Assembly (NCBI GenBank): GCA_046735055.1
Contig: JBKPSO010000085.1
Coordinates: forward strand, 19,595-83,594
Reading direction: 5' to 3'
DNA: 64,000 nt
Origin: DATBLE01 sp046735055
GTDB lineage: Bacteria; Actinomycetota; Thermoleophilia; Gaiellales; Gaiellaceae
In this document: positions 8,811-16,938 of the stretch, piece by piece
Layout of the letters: each line of letters begins with the position of its first letter
How positions within the stretch are numbered: position 1 is the first letter of the stretch
Made by a program: the position numbers and the translations under genes
The notes under the pieces: model-generated
Seen by the model: only the letters and a program-made list of their open reading frames with translations
Databases searched by the model: none
Told to the model about the DNA's origin: nothing

Positions 8811-8900
8811 GCCGGGCTTTGCCCGGCGGGAGCCCATGTGACGTCGTGGGAGCGCAGCGATGAAGGAGGGGGTCCGTGGGGGAACCAAGGGTTCTCCCAC
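8811..8900 (+). repeat. Two adjacent hairpin sequences between fabF and the HAD gene
   Basis: The first hairpin is GCCGGGCTTTGCCCGGC (8811-8827), similar in plan to the 39-bp repeat family. The second has arms 8876-8886 and 8890-8900 (GTGGGGGAACC against GGTTCTCCCAC, loop AAG, one mismatch). The start codon of the next gene lies between them. Neither is followed by a T-run, so these look like repeat elements rather than standard terminators. Confidence 0.55.
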
Positions 8901-9540
8901 GCGTGAAAGGTGGGCGACGTTCGACTGCTACGGCACGCTGATCGACTGGAACGCCGGGATCCGCGGCCAGCTCGCCCGGATCTTCGGGCATGCAGGGGCG
9001 GACGAGCTGCTCGGGCGCTACCACGAGGTCGAGCCCGAGATCGAGCGCGACGAGCCGGGGCTCGGCTACCGCGAGGTGATGGCGCGCGCACTCGACGAGC
9101 TCGGCGCCACTGCCGAGGAGCGCGAGGCGCTCGGCGACTCGCTCCCATCCTGGACGCCCTTCCCCGAGGTACCGGCGGCGCTCGCGGAGGCTCGGGCTCG
9201 GGGCTGGCGGCTCGCGATCCTGTCGAACACCGATCGCGACTTCATCGAGTCCTCGAAGGCGCGGCTCGGCGTGCCGTTCGACGCGACGATCGTCGCCTCC
9301 GAGATCGGCTCGTACAAGCCGGCGCTCGGCCACTGGCAGGCCTTCGAACGGGAGACCGGACACCTGCCGGACGTCCATGTCGGAGCGAGTCTCTTCCACG
9401 ACGTCGCGCCCGCGAACGGCCTTCGCCTGCCGACCGTCTGGGTGAACCGTCTGGGCGAGCGGGCCGGTCCGGAGCCGACCCGCGAGATCCACGACCTCGC
9501 GCCTCTGCCCGACGTGCTCGACGAGCTCGTCCCCGCGTGA
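8860..9540 (+). CDS. HAD-superfamily hydrolase (haloacid dehalogenase type II-like)
   Basis: 226 aa. The HAD nucleophile motif is FDCYGTLIDWN, motif II is LAILSNTDRD, and the motif III/IV region includes GSYKPALGHW and a late HVGASLFHDVAPANG. The combination resembles L-2-haloacid dehalogenase-type HADs, but the substrate may be any small organic halide or phosphate. The only start codon in frame is the ATG at 8860, so the first 18 or so residues come from hairpin repeat DNA. An AAGGAGG-like stretch lies just inside the ORF, so a downstream non-standard start is possible. Confidence 0.82.
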   Translation: MKEGVRGGTKGSPTRERWATFDCYGTLIDWNAGIRGQLARIFGHAGADELLGRYHEVEPEIERDEPGLGYREVMARALDELGATAEEREALGDSLPSWTPFPEVPAALAEARARGWRLAILSNTDRDFIESSKARLGVPFDATIVASEIGSYKPALGHWQAFERETGHLPDVHVGASLFHDVAPANGLRLPTVWVNRLGERAGPEPTREIHDLAPLPDVLDELVPA

Positions 9541-9595
9541 CGCAAGAGACCCGGGGTCGTCTCGCGGGCAGTCGTCTACGCCAAGATGCTCCAGG

Positions 9596-9601
9596 TACGC
9601 T
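9596..9601 (+). promoter_or_regulatory. -10 box of leaderless zinc-ribbon/arginase gene
   Basis: TACGCT with a 6-base spacer to the GTG at 9608, supporting that start. Confidence 0.45.
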
Positions 9602-9607
9602 GACGAA

Positions 9608-10384
9608 GTGTCGCGCCTCCGCGCGAAGTGCCCGTACTGCAAGACCTTCACTGCGGTCGCGCTGGGCCCGGACTATCAGTGCCACTCGTGCGGCGCCGAG
9701 TTCGCCGCCGGCCTCGTCCGTGTGCCGCGGGCGTGGGGGCAGGGCGGGGACGGGATGGCGGAGGCCGCGAACCTCGACCTCCCGTACCCCGAGGCCGCGG
9801 TGATCGCCGAGGACACGCTCGGGGACCAGCACCTCGCGCTCGCGTCGGAGCTCCCCGAGCGCCCGCTCGTCCTCGGCGGGTGCTGCTGCTCGCACGTCGG
9901 GGCGGTCGAGGGGCTTGCGGCGCGGCACGACCGGCTCGCGCTGGTCTGGCTCGATGCCCACGGCGACCTGAACACCCCCGAGAGCTCGCCGTCCGGAAAC
10001 GAATGGGGGATGCCGCTGCGGATGATCGTCGACTCCGGCGCAGTCCGGCCGACGGACGTCGCTCTCGTCGCCGCGCGCGACCTCGACCCGCCAGAGCGCG
10101 ACTTCATCCGCGATTCGGGGATCCACACCGGGGAGCACGCCGTCCGCCGCGCGCTCGGCGAGGTCGACCGCGTCTACGTCGCCGTCGACTTCGACGGACT
10201 CGATCAGGACGAGGTGGCGGCGTTCATGCCGGTCCCGGGCGGGGTGACGGTCGGCGAGGCCGAGGCGCTTCTTCGCGGCGTCGCTTCGGACGCGATGGTC
10301 GTCGGCGCCGGCTTCAGCGGACTCCTCCCGGACGCCAAGAACCTCGAGCCGGCAGCGCGTCTGGGCGCCGCCCTGGGCCTGTAA
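9608..10384 (+). CDS. Zinc-ribbon protein fused to an arginase-fold domain
   Basis: 258 aa. Residues 8-28 form a CPYC...CHSC zinc ribbon. From about residue 75 there is a ureohydrolase (arginase/agmatinase) fold: the DAHGD metal motif in LVWLDAHGDLNTPESSPSGNEWGMPL and the VDFDGLDQDE motif equivalent to SxDxDxxDP are intact. The usual GGDHS motif is replaced by GGCCCSHVG, so the first metal site would differ. True family members hydrolyse guanidino groups with two Mn ions. Here the metal and substrate are uncertain, and the ribbon is an unusual addition. No polyamine or urea genes are adjacent; accD follows 38 bp downstream. Confidence 0.78.
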   Translation: MSRLRAKCPYCKTFTAVALGPDYQCHSCGAEFAAGLVRVPRAWGQGGDGMAEAANLDLPYPEAAVIAEDTLGDQHLALASELPERPLVLGGCCCSHVGAVEGLAARHDRLALVWLDAHGDLNTPESSPSGNEWGMPLRMIVDSGAVRPTDVALVAARDLDPPERDFIRDSGIHTGEHAVRRALGEVDRVYVAVDFDGLDQDEVAAFMPVPGGVTVGEAEALLRGVASDAMVVGAGFSGLLPDAKNLEPAARLGAALGL

Positions 10385-10422
10385 CCGTCCTCCCGGCGAC
10401 CCGGGTCTAAGATCAGGAGCCC

Positions 10423-11271
10423 ATGGCCCAGCGCATCGACGTGTCCATCGAGCAGAAGGGACCCTCCACTTCCTCCGACGACGGCCGCAGGCACCCGAAC
10501 ACCTGCCCTTCGTGCGGGTCGCACTACCGCGACGACGAGCTCGACCGCAACCTGGGGGTCTGCCCGCAATGCGGCCACCACTTCCCGCTGAGCGCGCGGG
10601 AGCGGATCGACCAGCTCACCGACCCCGGTTCCTTCACGGAGGAGGACGGCGACCTGCGTTCGGCCGACCCGCTCGGCTTCTTCGACCTCCGGCCCTACAC
10701 CGAGCGCCTTGCCGAGGCAGAGCTGAAGACGGGCCAGGGCGACGCGATCGTGATCGGGCGGGCCGAGATCGATGGTGAGCGGTGCCAGCTCTCGGTAATG
10801 GACTTCGGCTTCATGGGCGGCTCGATGGGCAGCGTCGTCGGCGAGAAGTTCGTACGTGCGTGCGAGCAGGCGGCCGGGCGGCGGGTGCCGCTCGTCTCCG
10901 TGACCGCCTCCGGCGGCGCGCGGATGCAGGAGGGGATCCTCTCGCTGATGCAGCTGCCGAAGACCGTCTGCGCCGTCGAGGACCTGCGGGACTCCCATTG
11001 CGCGCTGCTGAACGTCTTCGCACATCCGACCACCGCCGGGGTGCTCGCGAGCTTCGCGAGCCTCGGCGACGTGACGGTGGCGGAGCCGGGCGCGCTGATC
11101 TCGTTCACCGGCCCCCGGGTCGTGCAGCAGACGACCCGCGAGAAGCTGCCCGACGACTTCGGGCTCGCCGAGTCGAACCTGCGTTTCGGCCACGTCGACG
11201 CGATCGTCCCGCGACCGGAGCTCCGGTTCTACCTCGGCAGGTTGCTACGGCTATTCGGCAATGCCGGGTGA
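10423..11271 (+). CDS. accD: Acetyl-CoA carboxylase carboxyltransferase subunit beta
   Basis: 282 aa. The N-terminal four-cysteine zinc ribbon (CPSC...CPQC) is followed by the crotonase-fold carboxyltransferase domain (MDFGFMGGSMGSVVGEK; TASGGARMQEG; HPTTAGVLASFA; ISFTGPRVVQQT). With AccA it transfers CO2 from carboxybiotin to acetyl-CoA to make malonyl-CoA, the substrate of the FabD encoded 4 kb upstream. It overlaps accA by 11 bp. A TAAGAT box (10408-10413) lies 9 bases before the ATG. Confidence 0.96.
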   Translation: MAQRIDVSIEQKGPSTSSDDGRRHPNTCPSCGSHYRDDELDRNLGVCPQCGHHFPLSARERIDQLTDPGSFTEEDGDLRSADPLGFFDLRPYTERLAEAELKTGQGDAIVIGRAEIDGERCQLSVMDFGFMGGSMGSVVGEKFVRACEQAAGRRVPLVSVTASGGARMQEGILSLMQLPKTVCAVEDLRDSHCALLNVFAHPTTAGVLASFASLGDVTVAEPGALISFTGPRVVQQTTREKLPDDFGLAESNLRFGHVDAIVPRPELRFYLGRLLRLFGNAG

Positions 11272-12193
11272 GGCCGAGCGGCGGCTGCGCGAGCGCCTGA
11301 GCCGCCTCCGCAGCACTCCGCTCCTCGGCGGCGCGAAGCTCTCCGGCGAGCTCGAACGCCTCCAGCGCCAGCTTGCGCAGCTCGAGGCCGAGCCGACCGA
11401 CGAGGAGATCTGGCGCTCGGTCGAGCTGGCGCGCCACCCGGACCGCCCGTACACGCTCGACTACGTCGAGCGAATCCTCGACGACTGGGTCGAGCTGCAC
11501 GGCGATCGCGGCCGGGGCGACGACGGCGCGATGGTCGCCGGCCTCGGCAGCTTCGACGGCCGGACGGTCGTCCTCGTCGGCCAGCAGAAGGGGCGTGACC
11601 TCCAGGAGCGGACGAAGCGGCAGTTCGGGATGCCCTATCCGGAGGGCTACCGGAAGGCGATGCGAGCGATGGAGCTCGCGGACCGTCACGGCTTTCCACT
11701 GTTCAGTCTGGTCGACACCCCCGGCGCCTACCCGGGTGTCGCGGCCGAGCAGCACGGCCAGGGAGGCGCGATCGCCCAGTCGCAGGCCCTGATGGCGCGA
11801 CTGCACGTGCCGATCGCCGCGTGCGTGATCGGCGAGGGCGGCTCCGGGGGCGCGATCGCCATCGCGCTCGCAGACCGCGTGCTGATGCAGGAGAACGCGA
11901 TCTACTCGGTGATCTCGCCCGAGGGCTGCGCTGCGATCCTGTGGCGCGACGCCGGGGAGGCACGCAAGGCCGCTGCGGCCTTCAAACCGGACGCTACGCA
12001 CTGTCTCGAGCTCGGCGTGATCGACGGGATCGTCCCCGAGCCCGACGGCGGGGCGCACACGGATTGGGACCGGGCCGCCAGCCTGCTCGCGGACTCGTTC
12101 CGCGAGGCGCTCGACGAGCTCGAGGGCCTCTCCGGGGCCGATCTCGTGCGCAGGCGGCGCGAGAAATACCGCGAGCTGGGCGTCTTCGCGTAA
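11261..12193 (+). CDS. accA: Acetyl-CoA carboxylase carboxyltransferase subunit alpha
   Basis: 310 aa. An N-terminal helical region is followed by AccA signatures: DWVELHGDRGRGDD, RQFGMPYPEGYRKA, LVDTPGAYPG, GEGGSGGAIAIALAD and SVISPEGCAAILW. It partners AccD; the overlapping arrangement fits the heterotetrameric enzyme. Biotin carrier and biotin carboxylase genes are not in the window. Separate bacterial-type AccA and AccD, rather than the fused acyl-CoA carboxylase beta chain common in many actinobacteria, is worth noting. Confidence 0.96.
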   Translation: MPGEAERRLRERLSRLRSTPLLGGAKLSGELERLQRQLAQLEAEPTDEEIWRSVELARHPDRPYTLDYVERILDDWVELHGDRGRGDDGAMVAGLGSFDGRTVVLVGQQKGRDLQERTKRQFGMPYPEGYRKAMRAMELADRHGFPLFSLVDTPGAYPGVAAEQHGQGGAIAQSQALMARLHVPIAACVIGEGGSGGAIAIALADRVLMQENAIYSVISPEGCAAILWRDAGEARKAAAAFKPDATHCLELGVIDGIVPEPDGGAHTDWDRAASLLADSFREALDELEGLSGADLVRRRREKYRELGVFA

Positions 12194-12390
12194 CTTCGTC
12201 TTTTCCCAAAGTGTCCTCGGGTAAGCCCGGTGGACGCGCCCGCATTCGGGCAAAAAATCGGAAATGTGCGGGGACATTCCACAGTCTCCACAGGCTTTTC
12301 CCCGGTTGCGCACACGCCTCATTTATGCGTCGAAACCGGGAAAATCCGCCTGTTTCGGCCGATCTCCGGGCCTGTAGGCTAGGAAGGCCC
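12194..12390. other. Non-coding stretch between accA and ligD
   Basis: 197 bp, visibly richer in A and T than its surroundings. It contains a short hairpin (GCCCGCATTCGGGC) directly followed by AAAAAA, and several CCACAG or TCCACA words. No ORF, tRNA or good terminator is apparent. A TAGGCT box (12375-12380) lies 10 bases before the ligD GTG. Confidence 0.5.
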
Positions 12391-14739
12391 GTGGCTGCTC
12401 GCGGCCGTGAGAAGCTCGCCGATTACCGGCGTAAGCGCGATCCGCAACGAACTCCGGAGCCGTTTGGCTCGCGGAAGCGTGGCCGCGAGCCGATCTTCGT
12501 CGTCCAGCGGCACGACGCGCGGCGGCTCCACTACGACTTTCGCCTCGAACGCGACGGGGCCCTCGCGAGCTGGGCCGTCCCGAAGGGTGTCCCGCTCGAG
12601 TCCGGTCAGCGCGCTCTTGCCGTCCACGTCGAGGATCATCCGCTCGAATACGCCGACTTCGAGGGCCAGATCCCGCAGGGCCAGTACGGCGCCGGCACCG
12701 TCGAGATCTGGGACCGCGGCACGTACGAGCTCGTCGAGGAGAAGAAGGGCGGGGGTCTCACCGTTCGGCTGCACGGCGGGAGGCTCGAAGGTACCTGGTC
12801 GCTCATCCCCGCCAAGCTCGACGGAGACCCGAAGAACTGGCTGATCATCCGCAAGAGCGATCCGGACGGCGCGGGTCGGCGGTCGCCCCAACAGCGCTAC
12901 CAGCCGATGCTCGCGACGCTTGCGGGCGCCGAGGAGCTGCCGACTGGGAAGGACTGGGTGTTCGAGGTCAAGTGGGACGGGTACCGCTCGCTTGCCTACG
13001 TCCGCGGCGGCGAGGCGACGCTCGTGAGCCGGAACGGAAACGACCTGACCGGGCGCTTCCCCACCGTTGCCAAGGAGCTGGCGAAGGCGGTGAAGACGCC
13101 CGACTGCGTCCTCGACGGCGAGGTCTGCGCGCTCGACGAGCAGGGTCGGCCGAGCTTCTCCGCGATGCAGCAGGCGAAGCCGGGGACGCCGATCGTCTAC
13201 GAGGTCTTCGACCTGCTCGAGCTCGACGGCGAGCCGCTCGTCGATCTGCCGCTGCGCGAGCGCCGCAGGCGGCTCGAGGCGCTGCTCGACCGGCGCAACC
13301 GCACCGTCAGGTTTTCCGAGACCTTCGAGGATGGCAAGGCGCTGCTCGAGGCGGCGAAGCAGCAGGGCCTCGAGGGGATCATCGCCAAGCGCCTCGACTC
13401 TCCCTACCGCCAGGGGAAGCGAACGCGCGAGTGGCTGAAGATCAAGACCCACGGCCGCCAGGAGTTCGTGATCGCGGGCTACACGAAGGGGCAGGGACGC
13501 CGGAGCGGGCGGTTCGGCTCGCTCGTCCTCGGCGTGTGGCGCGGCGACGAGCTCTCGTACGTCGGGAATGTCGGCACCGGGTTCACCGACAAGGACATCG
13601 ACGAGCTGCTTGCCAAGCTACGCCCGCTGGAGCAGACGGCGTCCCCGTTCCCGGTCGTCCCGAAGATGCCGAAGGTGAAGAAGGACGACGTCGTCTGGGT
13701 GAAGCCGGAGCTCGTCACCGAGGTCGAGTTCGTCCAGTGGACGCACGACGGCCGGCTGCGGGCGCCGTCCTTCCAGGGGCTGCGCGACGACAAGTCCGCG
13801 CGCGAGGTGCGTCGAGAGGAGCCGCTCCGGCCAGTGATCAGCAAGGGCAAGCGCGTCCTCAAGCTCTCGAACCTCGACAAGGTCTTCTTCCCCGACGACG
13901 GGATCACGAAGGGCGACCTGCTCGCCTACTACCGCGCGGTCGCCGCGGTCGTCCTCCCGCACATTCGCGACCGGCCGTTCACGCTCAAGCGCTACCCGGA
14001 CGGGATCGCAGGCGGCTTCTTCTTCCAGAAGGACGCGCCCACTCACATGCCGGAATGGATCCCGACCGTCGAGATCGAGGCGACGACACGCGACCGGCCG
14101 CGCCGCACGCGAACGATCCGCGCCCCGCTCGTCAACGACGAGCTCGCGCTGCTCTGGATGGTGAACATGGCCTGTATCGACCTGAACACGTGGTACTCAC
14201 GCGTCGACAAGTCCGACCGCCCCGACTTCGTGCTCTTCGACCTCGACCCGGCCGCGGACGTCGGCTTTCCCGAGGTGATCCAGGCCACGCTGCTCGTCAA
14301 GGAGGTGCTCGACGCGCTCGGACTCGTAGGCTTCGCGAAAACCAGCGGCAGCGACGGGATGCACGTGCTCGTGCCGATCGAACGGCGGTACACGTATGAG
14401 CAGACGCGCGAGTTCTCCGCGATCGTCGCCGGCACGCTCGCGCGGACGCATCGCGGCCTCGTTACGACGGAGTGGACGAAGGCCAAGCGCCGTGGTGTCC
14501 TGATCGACTCGAACCAGAACGGGGAGGGGAAGACGATCGCCTCGGTGTACTCGGTAAGGCCGCGTCCCGGTGCGCCGGTCTCGACTCCGCTGCGCTGGGA
14601 CGAGGTCGAGGAGGGTCTCGATCCGCGCGAGTTCACGATGGACGCGGTGCTCGGGCGCATCGACCGGCACGGCGACCTGTTCGAGGGCGTGCGGACGACT
14701 CGACAGCGACTCGGCCCCGCTCTAGCATCGCTGCGGTGA
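12391..14739 (+). CDS. ligD: Multifunctional NHEJ DNA ligase LigD (PE-LIG-POL)
   Basis: 782 aa from GTG 12391, chosen because homology begins within a few codons of it. Domains in order: 3'-phosphoesterase (about 1-160; RHDARRLHYDFRLE, HPLEYADFEG, YGAGTVEIWDRG), ATP-dependent ligase (about 165-475; nucleotidyl Lys194 in KWDGYR, LEGIIAKRLDSPY, EWLKIKTH) and primase-like polymerase (about 485-780; metal Asp617/Asp619 in FDLDP, KTSGSDGMHVLVP). It repairs double-strand breaks by non-homologous end joining and normally needs Ku, but no ku gene lies in the window. The domain order is that of Pseudomonas LigD, not Mycobacterium LigD. The stop overlaps the next gene (GTGA). Confidence 0.96.
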   Translation: MAARGREKLADYRRKRDPQRTPEPFGSRKRGREPIFVVQRHDARRLHYDFRLERDGALASWAVPKGVPLESGQRALAVHVEDHPLEYADFEGQIPQGQYGAGTVEIWDRGTYELVEEKKGGGLTVRLHGGRLEGTWSLIPAKLDGDPKNWLIIRKSDPDGAGRRSPQQRYQPMLATLAGAEELPTGKDWVFEVKWDGYRSLAYVRGGEATLVSRNGNDLTGRFPTVAKELAKAVKTPDCVLDGEVCALDEQGRPSFSAMQQAKPGTPIVYEVFDLLELDGEPLVDLPLRERRRRLEALLDRRNRTVRFSETFEDGKALLEAAKQQGLEGIIAKRLDSPYRQGKRTREWLKIKTHGRQEFVIAGYTKGQGRRSGRFGSLVLGVWRGDELSYVGNVGTGFTDKDIDELLAKLRPLEQTASPFPVVPKMPKVKKDDVVWVKPELVTEVEFVQWTHDGRLRAPSFQGLRDDKSAREVRREEPLRPVISKGKRVLKLSNLDKVFFPDDGITKGDLLAYYRAVAAVVLPHIRDRPFTLKRYPDGIAGGFFFQKDAPTHMPEWIPTVEIEATTRDRPRRTRTIRAPLVNDELALLWMVNMACIDLNTWYSRVDKSDRPDFVLFDLDPAADVGFPEVIQATLLVKEVLDALGLVGFAKTSGSDGMHVLVPIERRYTYEQTREFSAIVAGTLARTHRGLVTTEWTKAKRRGVLIDSNQNGEGKTIASVYSVRPRPGAPVSTPLRWDEVEEGLDPREFTMDAVLGRIDRHGDLFEGVRTTRQRLGPALASLR

Positions 14740-15602
14740 AGCTCGCTGAGCTCGTCGCAGAGCTCGACGCCTACTTTCGGATCCCGGACGTCCGCGGCGA
14801 CGACTGGTCGAAGGCCTTCGAGCTGGTCTACCCGGAGCCGTACTGGCGTGAGTACGTCCTTCCGGGCTGGGAGGGGCACTGGAACGGACTGTCGGTCAAG
14901 GGCGCCGACGGGGTCGAGCGCGTCGTGACGTGCGTCTTTCCGAGCGACCGCATCGTCGACGAGCTCGCCCCGGGGACGCTCGTGTTCACGGAGCATCCGC
15001 TCGACTTCGCCGACGAGCCGGGCTTTCTGCCGCTCGCCCGCGAGACCTTCGAGACGATGCGCGAGCGCGGGATCAGCCTCTACAACGCGCACGCTCCGCT
15101 CGACATGCATCCGGAGGTATCGCCGTCGCGCCTGTGCGCGGAGGGCGTTGGGCTGCGGGAGCTCGAGGAGTACTTCCCGATCTGCGAGGGCATCCCGGGC
15201 GGGGCGGCGATCATCGGCGAGAGCCGGCTGAGCGTCGACGGTCTCGCCGACGCGCTCCGCTCATACCTCGGCCCGGAGATCAAGGTGCACGTGCTGACGC
15301 GGACGCGCGGCGATGCGGGCCGCGTCGCGATGGTGGCCGGCGGCGGCGCGCGGGTCGAGATCCTCGACGCCTCGCTCGAGCGCGGCTGCCAGACCTACGT
15401 GACGGGAAACGCAGCGACGAACTGCCGCCTCGACTTCGTCCGGGAGGTGGTGCGGGCGTTTCGGGAGCGCGCGGATGCCGTTGGCGTGACGCTGATCGAC
15501 GCGATGCACTACGGGATGGAGAAGCCGCCGCAGCTTGCGATGGTCGGCTGGTTCCGCGCCCGCGGTCTGGACGCCGAGTTCGTCCCCGACGGCCCGAAGT
15601 AG
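14736..15602 (+). CDS. NIF3/DUF34-like metal-binding protein
   Basis: 288 aa, GTG start sharing bases with the ligD stop. It shows NIF3-family features: an early KLAELVAELDAYF helix, the metal-site motif NAHAPLDMHPE (equivalent to SAHTNLD), and near the end DASLERGCQTYVTGN and DAMHYGMEKPP (equivalent to the HYxTE site). NIF3 proteins form hexameric toroids with a dinuclear metal site; the reaction is unsettled, and some act as GTP cyclohydrolase-like or cofactor-repair enzymes. Tight coupling to ligD suggests co-expression, but no DNA-repair role can be claimed. Confidence 0.78.
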   Translation: MKLAELVAELDAYFRIPDVRGDDWSKAFELVYPEPYWREYVLPGWEGHWNGLSVKGADGVERVVTCVFPSDRIVDELAPGTLVFTEHPLDFADEPGFLPLARETFETMRERGISLYNAHAPLDMHPEVSPSRLCAEGVGLRELEEYFPICEGIPGGAAIIGESRLSVDGLADALRSYLGPEIKVHVLTRTRGDAGRVAMVAGGGARVEILDASLERGCQTYVTGNAATNCRLDFVREVVRAFRERADAVGVTLIDAMHYGMEKPPQLAMVGWFRARGLDAEFVPDGPK

Positions 15603-15651
15603 ACATGGCGGGGGTCAGGCCCCTGGCTGTCCGTTTTCGACCTATGTCCGG
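15603..15651. repeat. REP-like palindromic repeat, copy 1
   Basis: Core GGGGTCAGGCCCCTG (15611-15625) flanked by GACATGG and CTGTCCG words, between convergent genes. It belongs to the same family as the copies at 48382, 48478, 59657 and 59811. It may also end transcription from both sides. Confidence 0.7.
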
Positions 15652-15652
15652 C

Positions 15653-16909
15653 TCAGTCCCCGAGCTGGCGGGGGTGGCCGAGCATGCCGAGCTCGGCGAT
15701 GTCGCGACGGAAGAAGAGGGCGACCGTCCAGTCGACGACGACGCGCAGCTTCCGCGAGACGAGCGGCAGTTGGTAGAGGTGGTACGTCCGGGTGACGAAC
15801 CAGCCCGGGAAGCCGCGCAGCCGCAGGCCGATCGCGTCGGCGATTCCCTTGTAGCGGCCGAGCGTCGCCACCTGGCCGAGCATCCGGTAGCGGTACGCCT
15901 TCGGCTCGCCCGTCAGGTTCCGGGCGAGCCGGCGCGCCTGGCGCAGGGCGTGCTGGGACGTGGGTGGGTCGGCTCGGCCGGGAGTGGCGAGGTTCGGGAC
16001 GGCTGCACAGTCGCCGAGTGCCCAGACGTCCTCCCGGCCGGCGACGCGAAGGTACTCGTCCACGACTACGCGCCCGCGCTCGTCGAGCGGAAGGCCGAGC
16101 TCTGCGACCAGCGGGTTCGCGCGAACGCCGGTGGTCCAGACGAGCGTTCCGGTCTCGATCCTGGTGCCGTCCGAGAGGAGGACGCCGCGCTCGTCTGCCG
16201 AGTCGAGCCGCGTCGACACGTGGATCTCCACCCCTCGCCGCAGGAGTTGCCGCGCTGCGTAGTCGCCGAGCTTGGTCGGGATCTCGGGGAGGATCTTCGG
16301 TGCAGCATCGACGAGCACCCAGCGCTGGGGTTCGCCGCGCAGACCCGGGTAGTAGCGCAGCGCGTCGCGGACGAGGTCGGCGAGCTCGGCGAGTGCCTCG
16401 ACGCCTGCATAGCCTGCGCCGACGAAGACGAAGGCGAGGTGCCGCGCTCGCTCCTCTGCATCGGCCGCGGCGTCTGCTGCCTCGAGCTGCCGGAGGATGT
16501 GGTTGCGGAGCGCGATCGCGTCGGCCAGGTCGCGGAAGCCGTGGCCGTGCTCGGCGAGGCCGGGCACCGGCAGCACGCGGGAGACGGAGCCGAGCGCGAG
16601 CACGAGGCGGTCGTAGCCGATCTCGACGAGGCCGTCGATCGCCTCGACGACCACCGCTTTCCGGTCGGCATCGACGGTCGTCAGCCGTCCAACGACGAGT
16701 TCGCTGTGCGGGCACATCATGCGCAGCGGGACGACGACGTGCCGCGGCTCGAGCGTCCCGGACGCCGCTTCCGGGAGGAGCGGCGTGAAGAGCATGAAGT
16801 TCTCCGGGCTGACGATGGTCGCGCCGCGGCGGCCGAGGAGCCTTGCGACCATCGACCCGGCGTACCCGCCGCCGGCGACCAGTGTGCCGCCGCGTGCGTA
16901 TCTGTCCAC
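15653..16909 (-). CDS. ndh: Type II NADH:quinone oxidoreductase (NDH-2)
   Basis: 418 aa from GTG 16909; upstream in-frame codons lack the fold. Two dinucleotide-binding motifs are seen: FAD (TLVAGGGYAGSMVA, residues about 9-22) and NADH (FVFVGAGYAGVEALAELADL). Other marks are NFMLFTPLLPEAASG, LVWTTGVRANPL and VWALGDCAAVP. The C-terminal region with GRYKGIA and YHLYQLPL is typical of membrane-associated NDH-2. It passes electrons from NADH to quinone without pumping protons. It is divergent from the kdpD-C gene. Confidence 0.9.
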   Translation of the reverse strand: MDRYARGGTLVAGGGYAGSMVARLLGRRGATIVSPENFMLFTPLLPEAASGTLEPRHVVVPLRMMCPHSELVVGRLTTVDADRKAVVVEAIDGLVEIGYDRLVLALGSVSRVLPVPGLAEHGHGFRDLADAIALRNHILRQLEAADAAADAEERARHLAFVFVGAGYAGVEALAELADLVRDALRYYPGLRGEPQRWVLVDAAPKILPEIPTKLGDYAARQLLRRGVEIHVSTRLDSADERGVLLSDGTRIETGTLVWTTGVRANPLVAELGLPLDERGRVVVDEYLRVAGREDVWALGDCAAVPNLATPGRADPPTSQHALRQARRLARNLTGEPKAYRYRMLGQVATLGRYKGIADAIGLRLRGFPGWFVTRTYHLYQLPLVSRKLRVVVDWTVALFFRRDIAELGMLGHPRQLGD

Positions 16910-16925
16910 AGAGGTACCTTGGCAG

Positions 16926-16931
16926 TAGCGT
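16926..16931 (+). promoter_or_regulatory. -10 box of leaderless kdpD-C/kdpE operon
   Basis: TAGCGT, a 7-base spacer, then the ATG at 16939. Confidence 0.5.
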
Positions 16932-16938
16932 GGGTGGG

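Noticed and set aside
8811..8827. Intrinsic terminator after fabF
   Set aside because: The hairpin is strong but no T-run follows it, and it resembles the other repeat hairpins.
12270..12310. DnaA boxes or a replication origin from the TCCACA/CCACAG words
   Set aside because: None matches TTATCCACA or TTGTCCACA well, and no dnaA, dnaN or rpmH genes are nearby.
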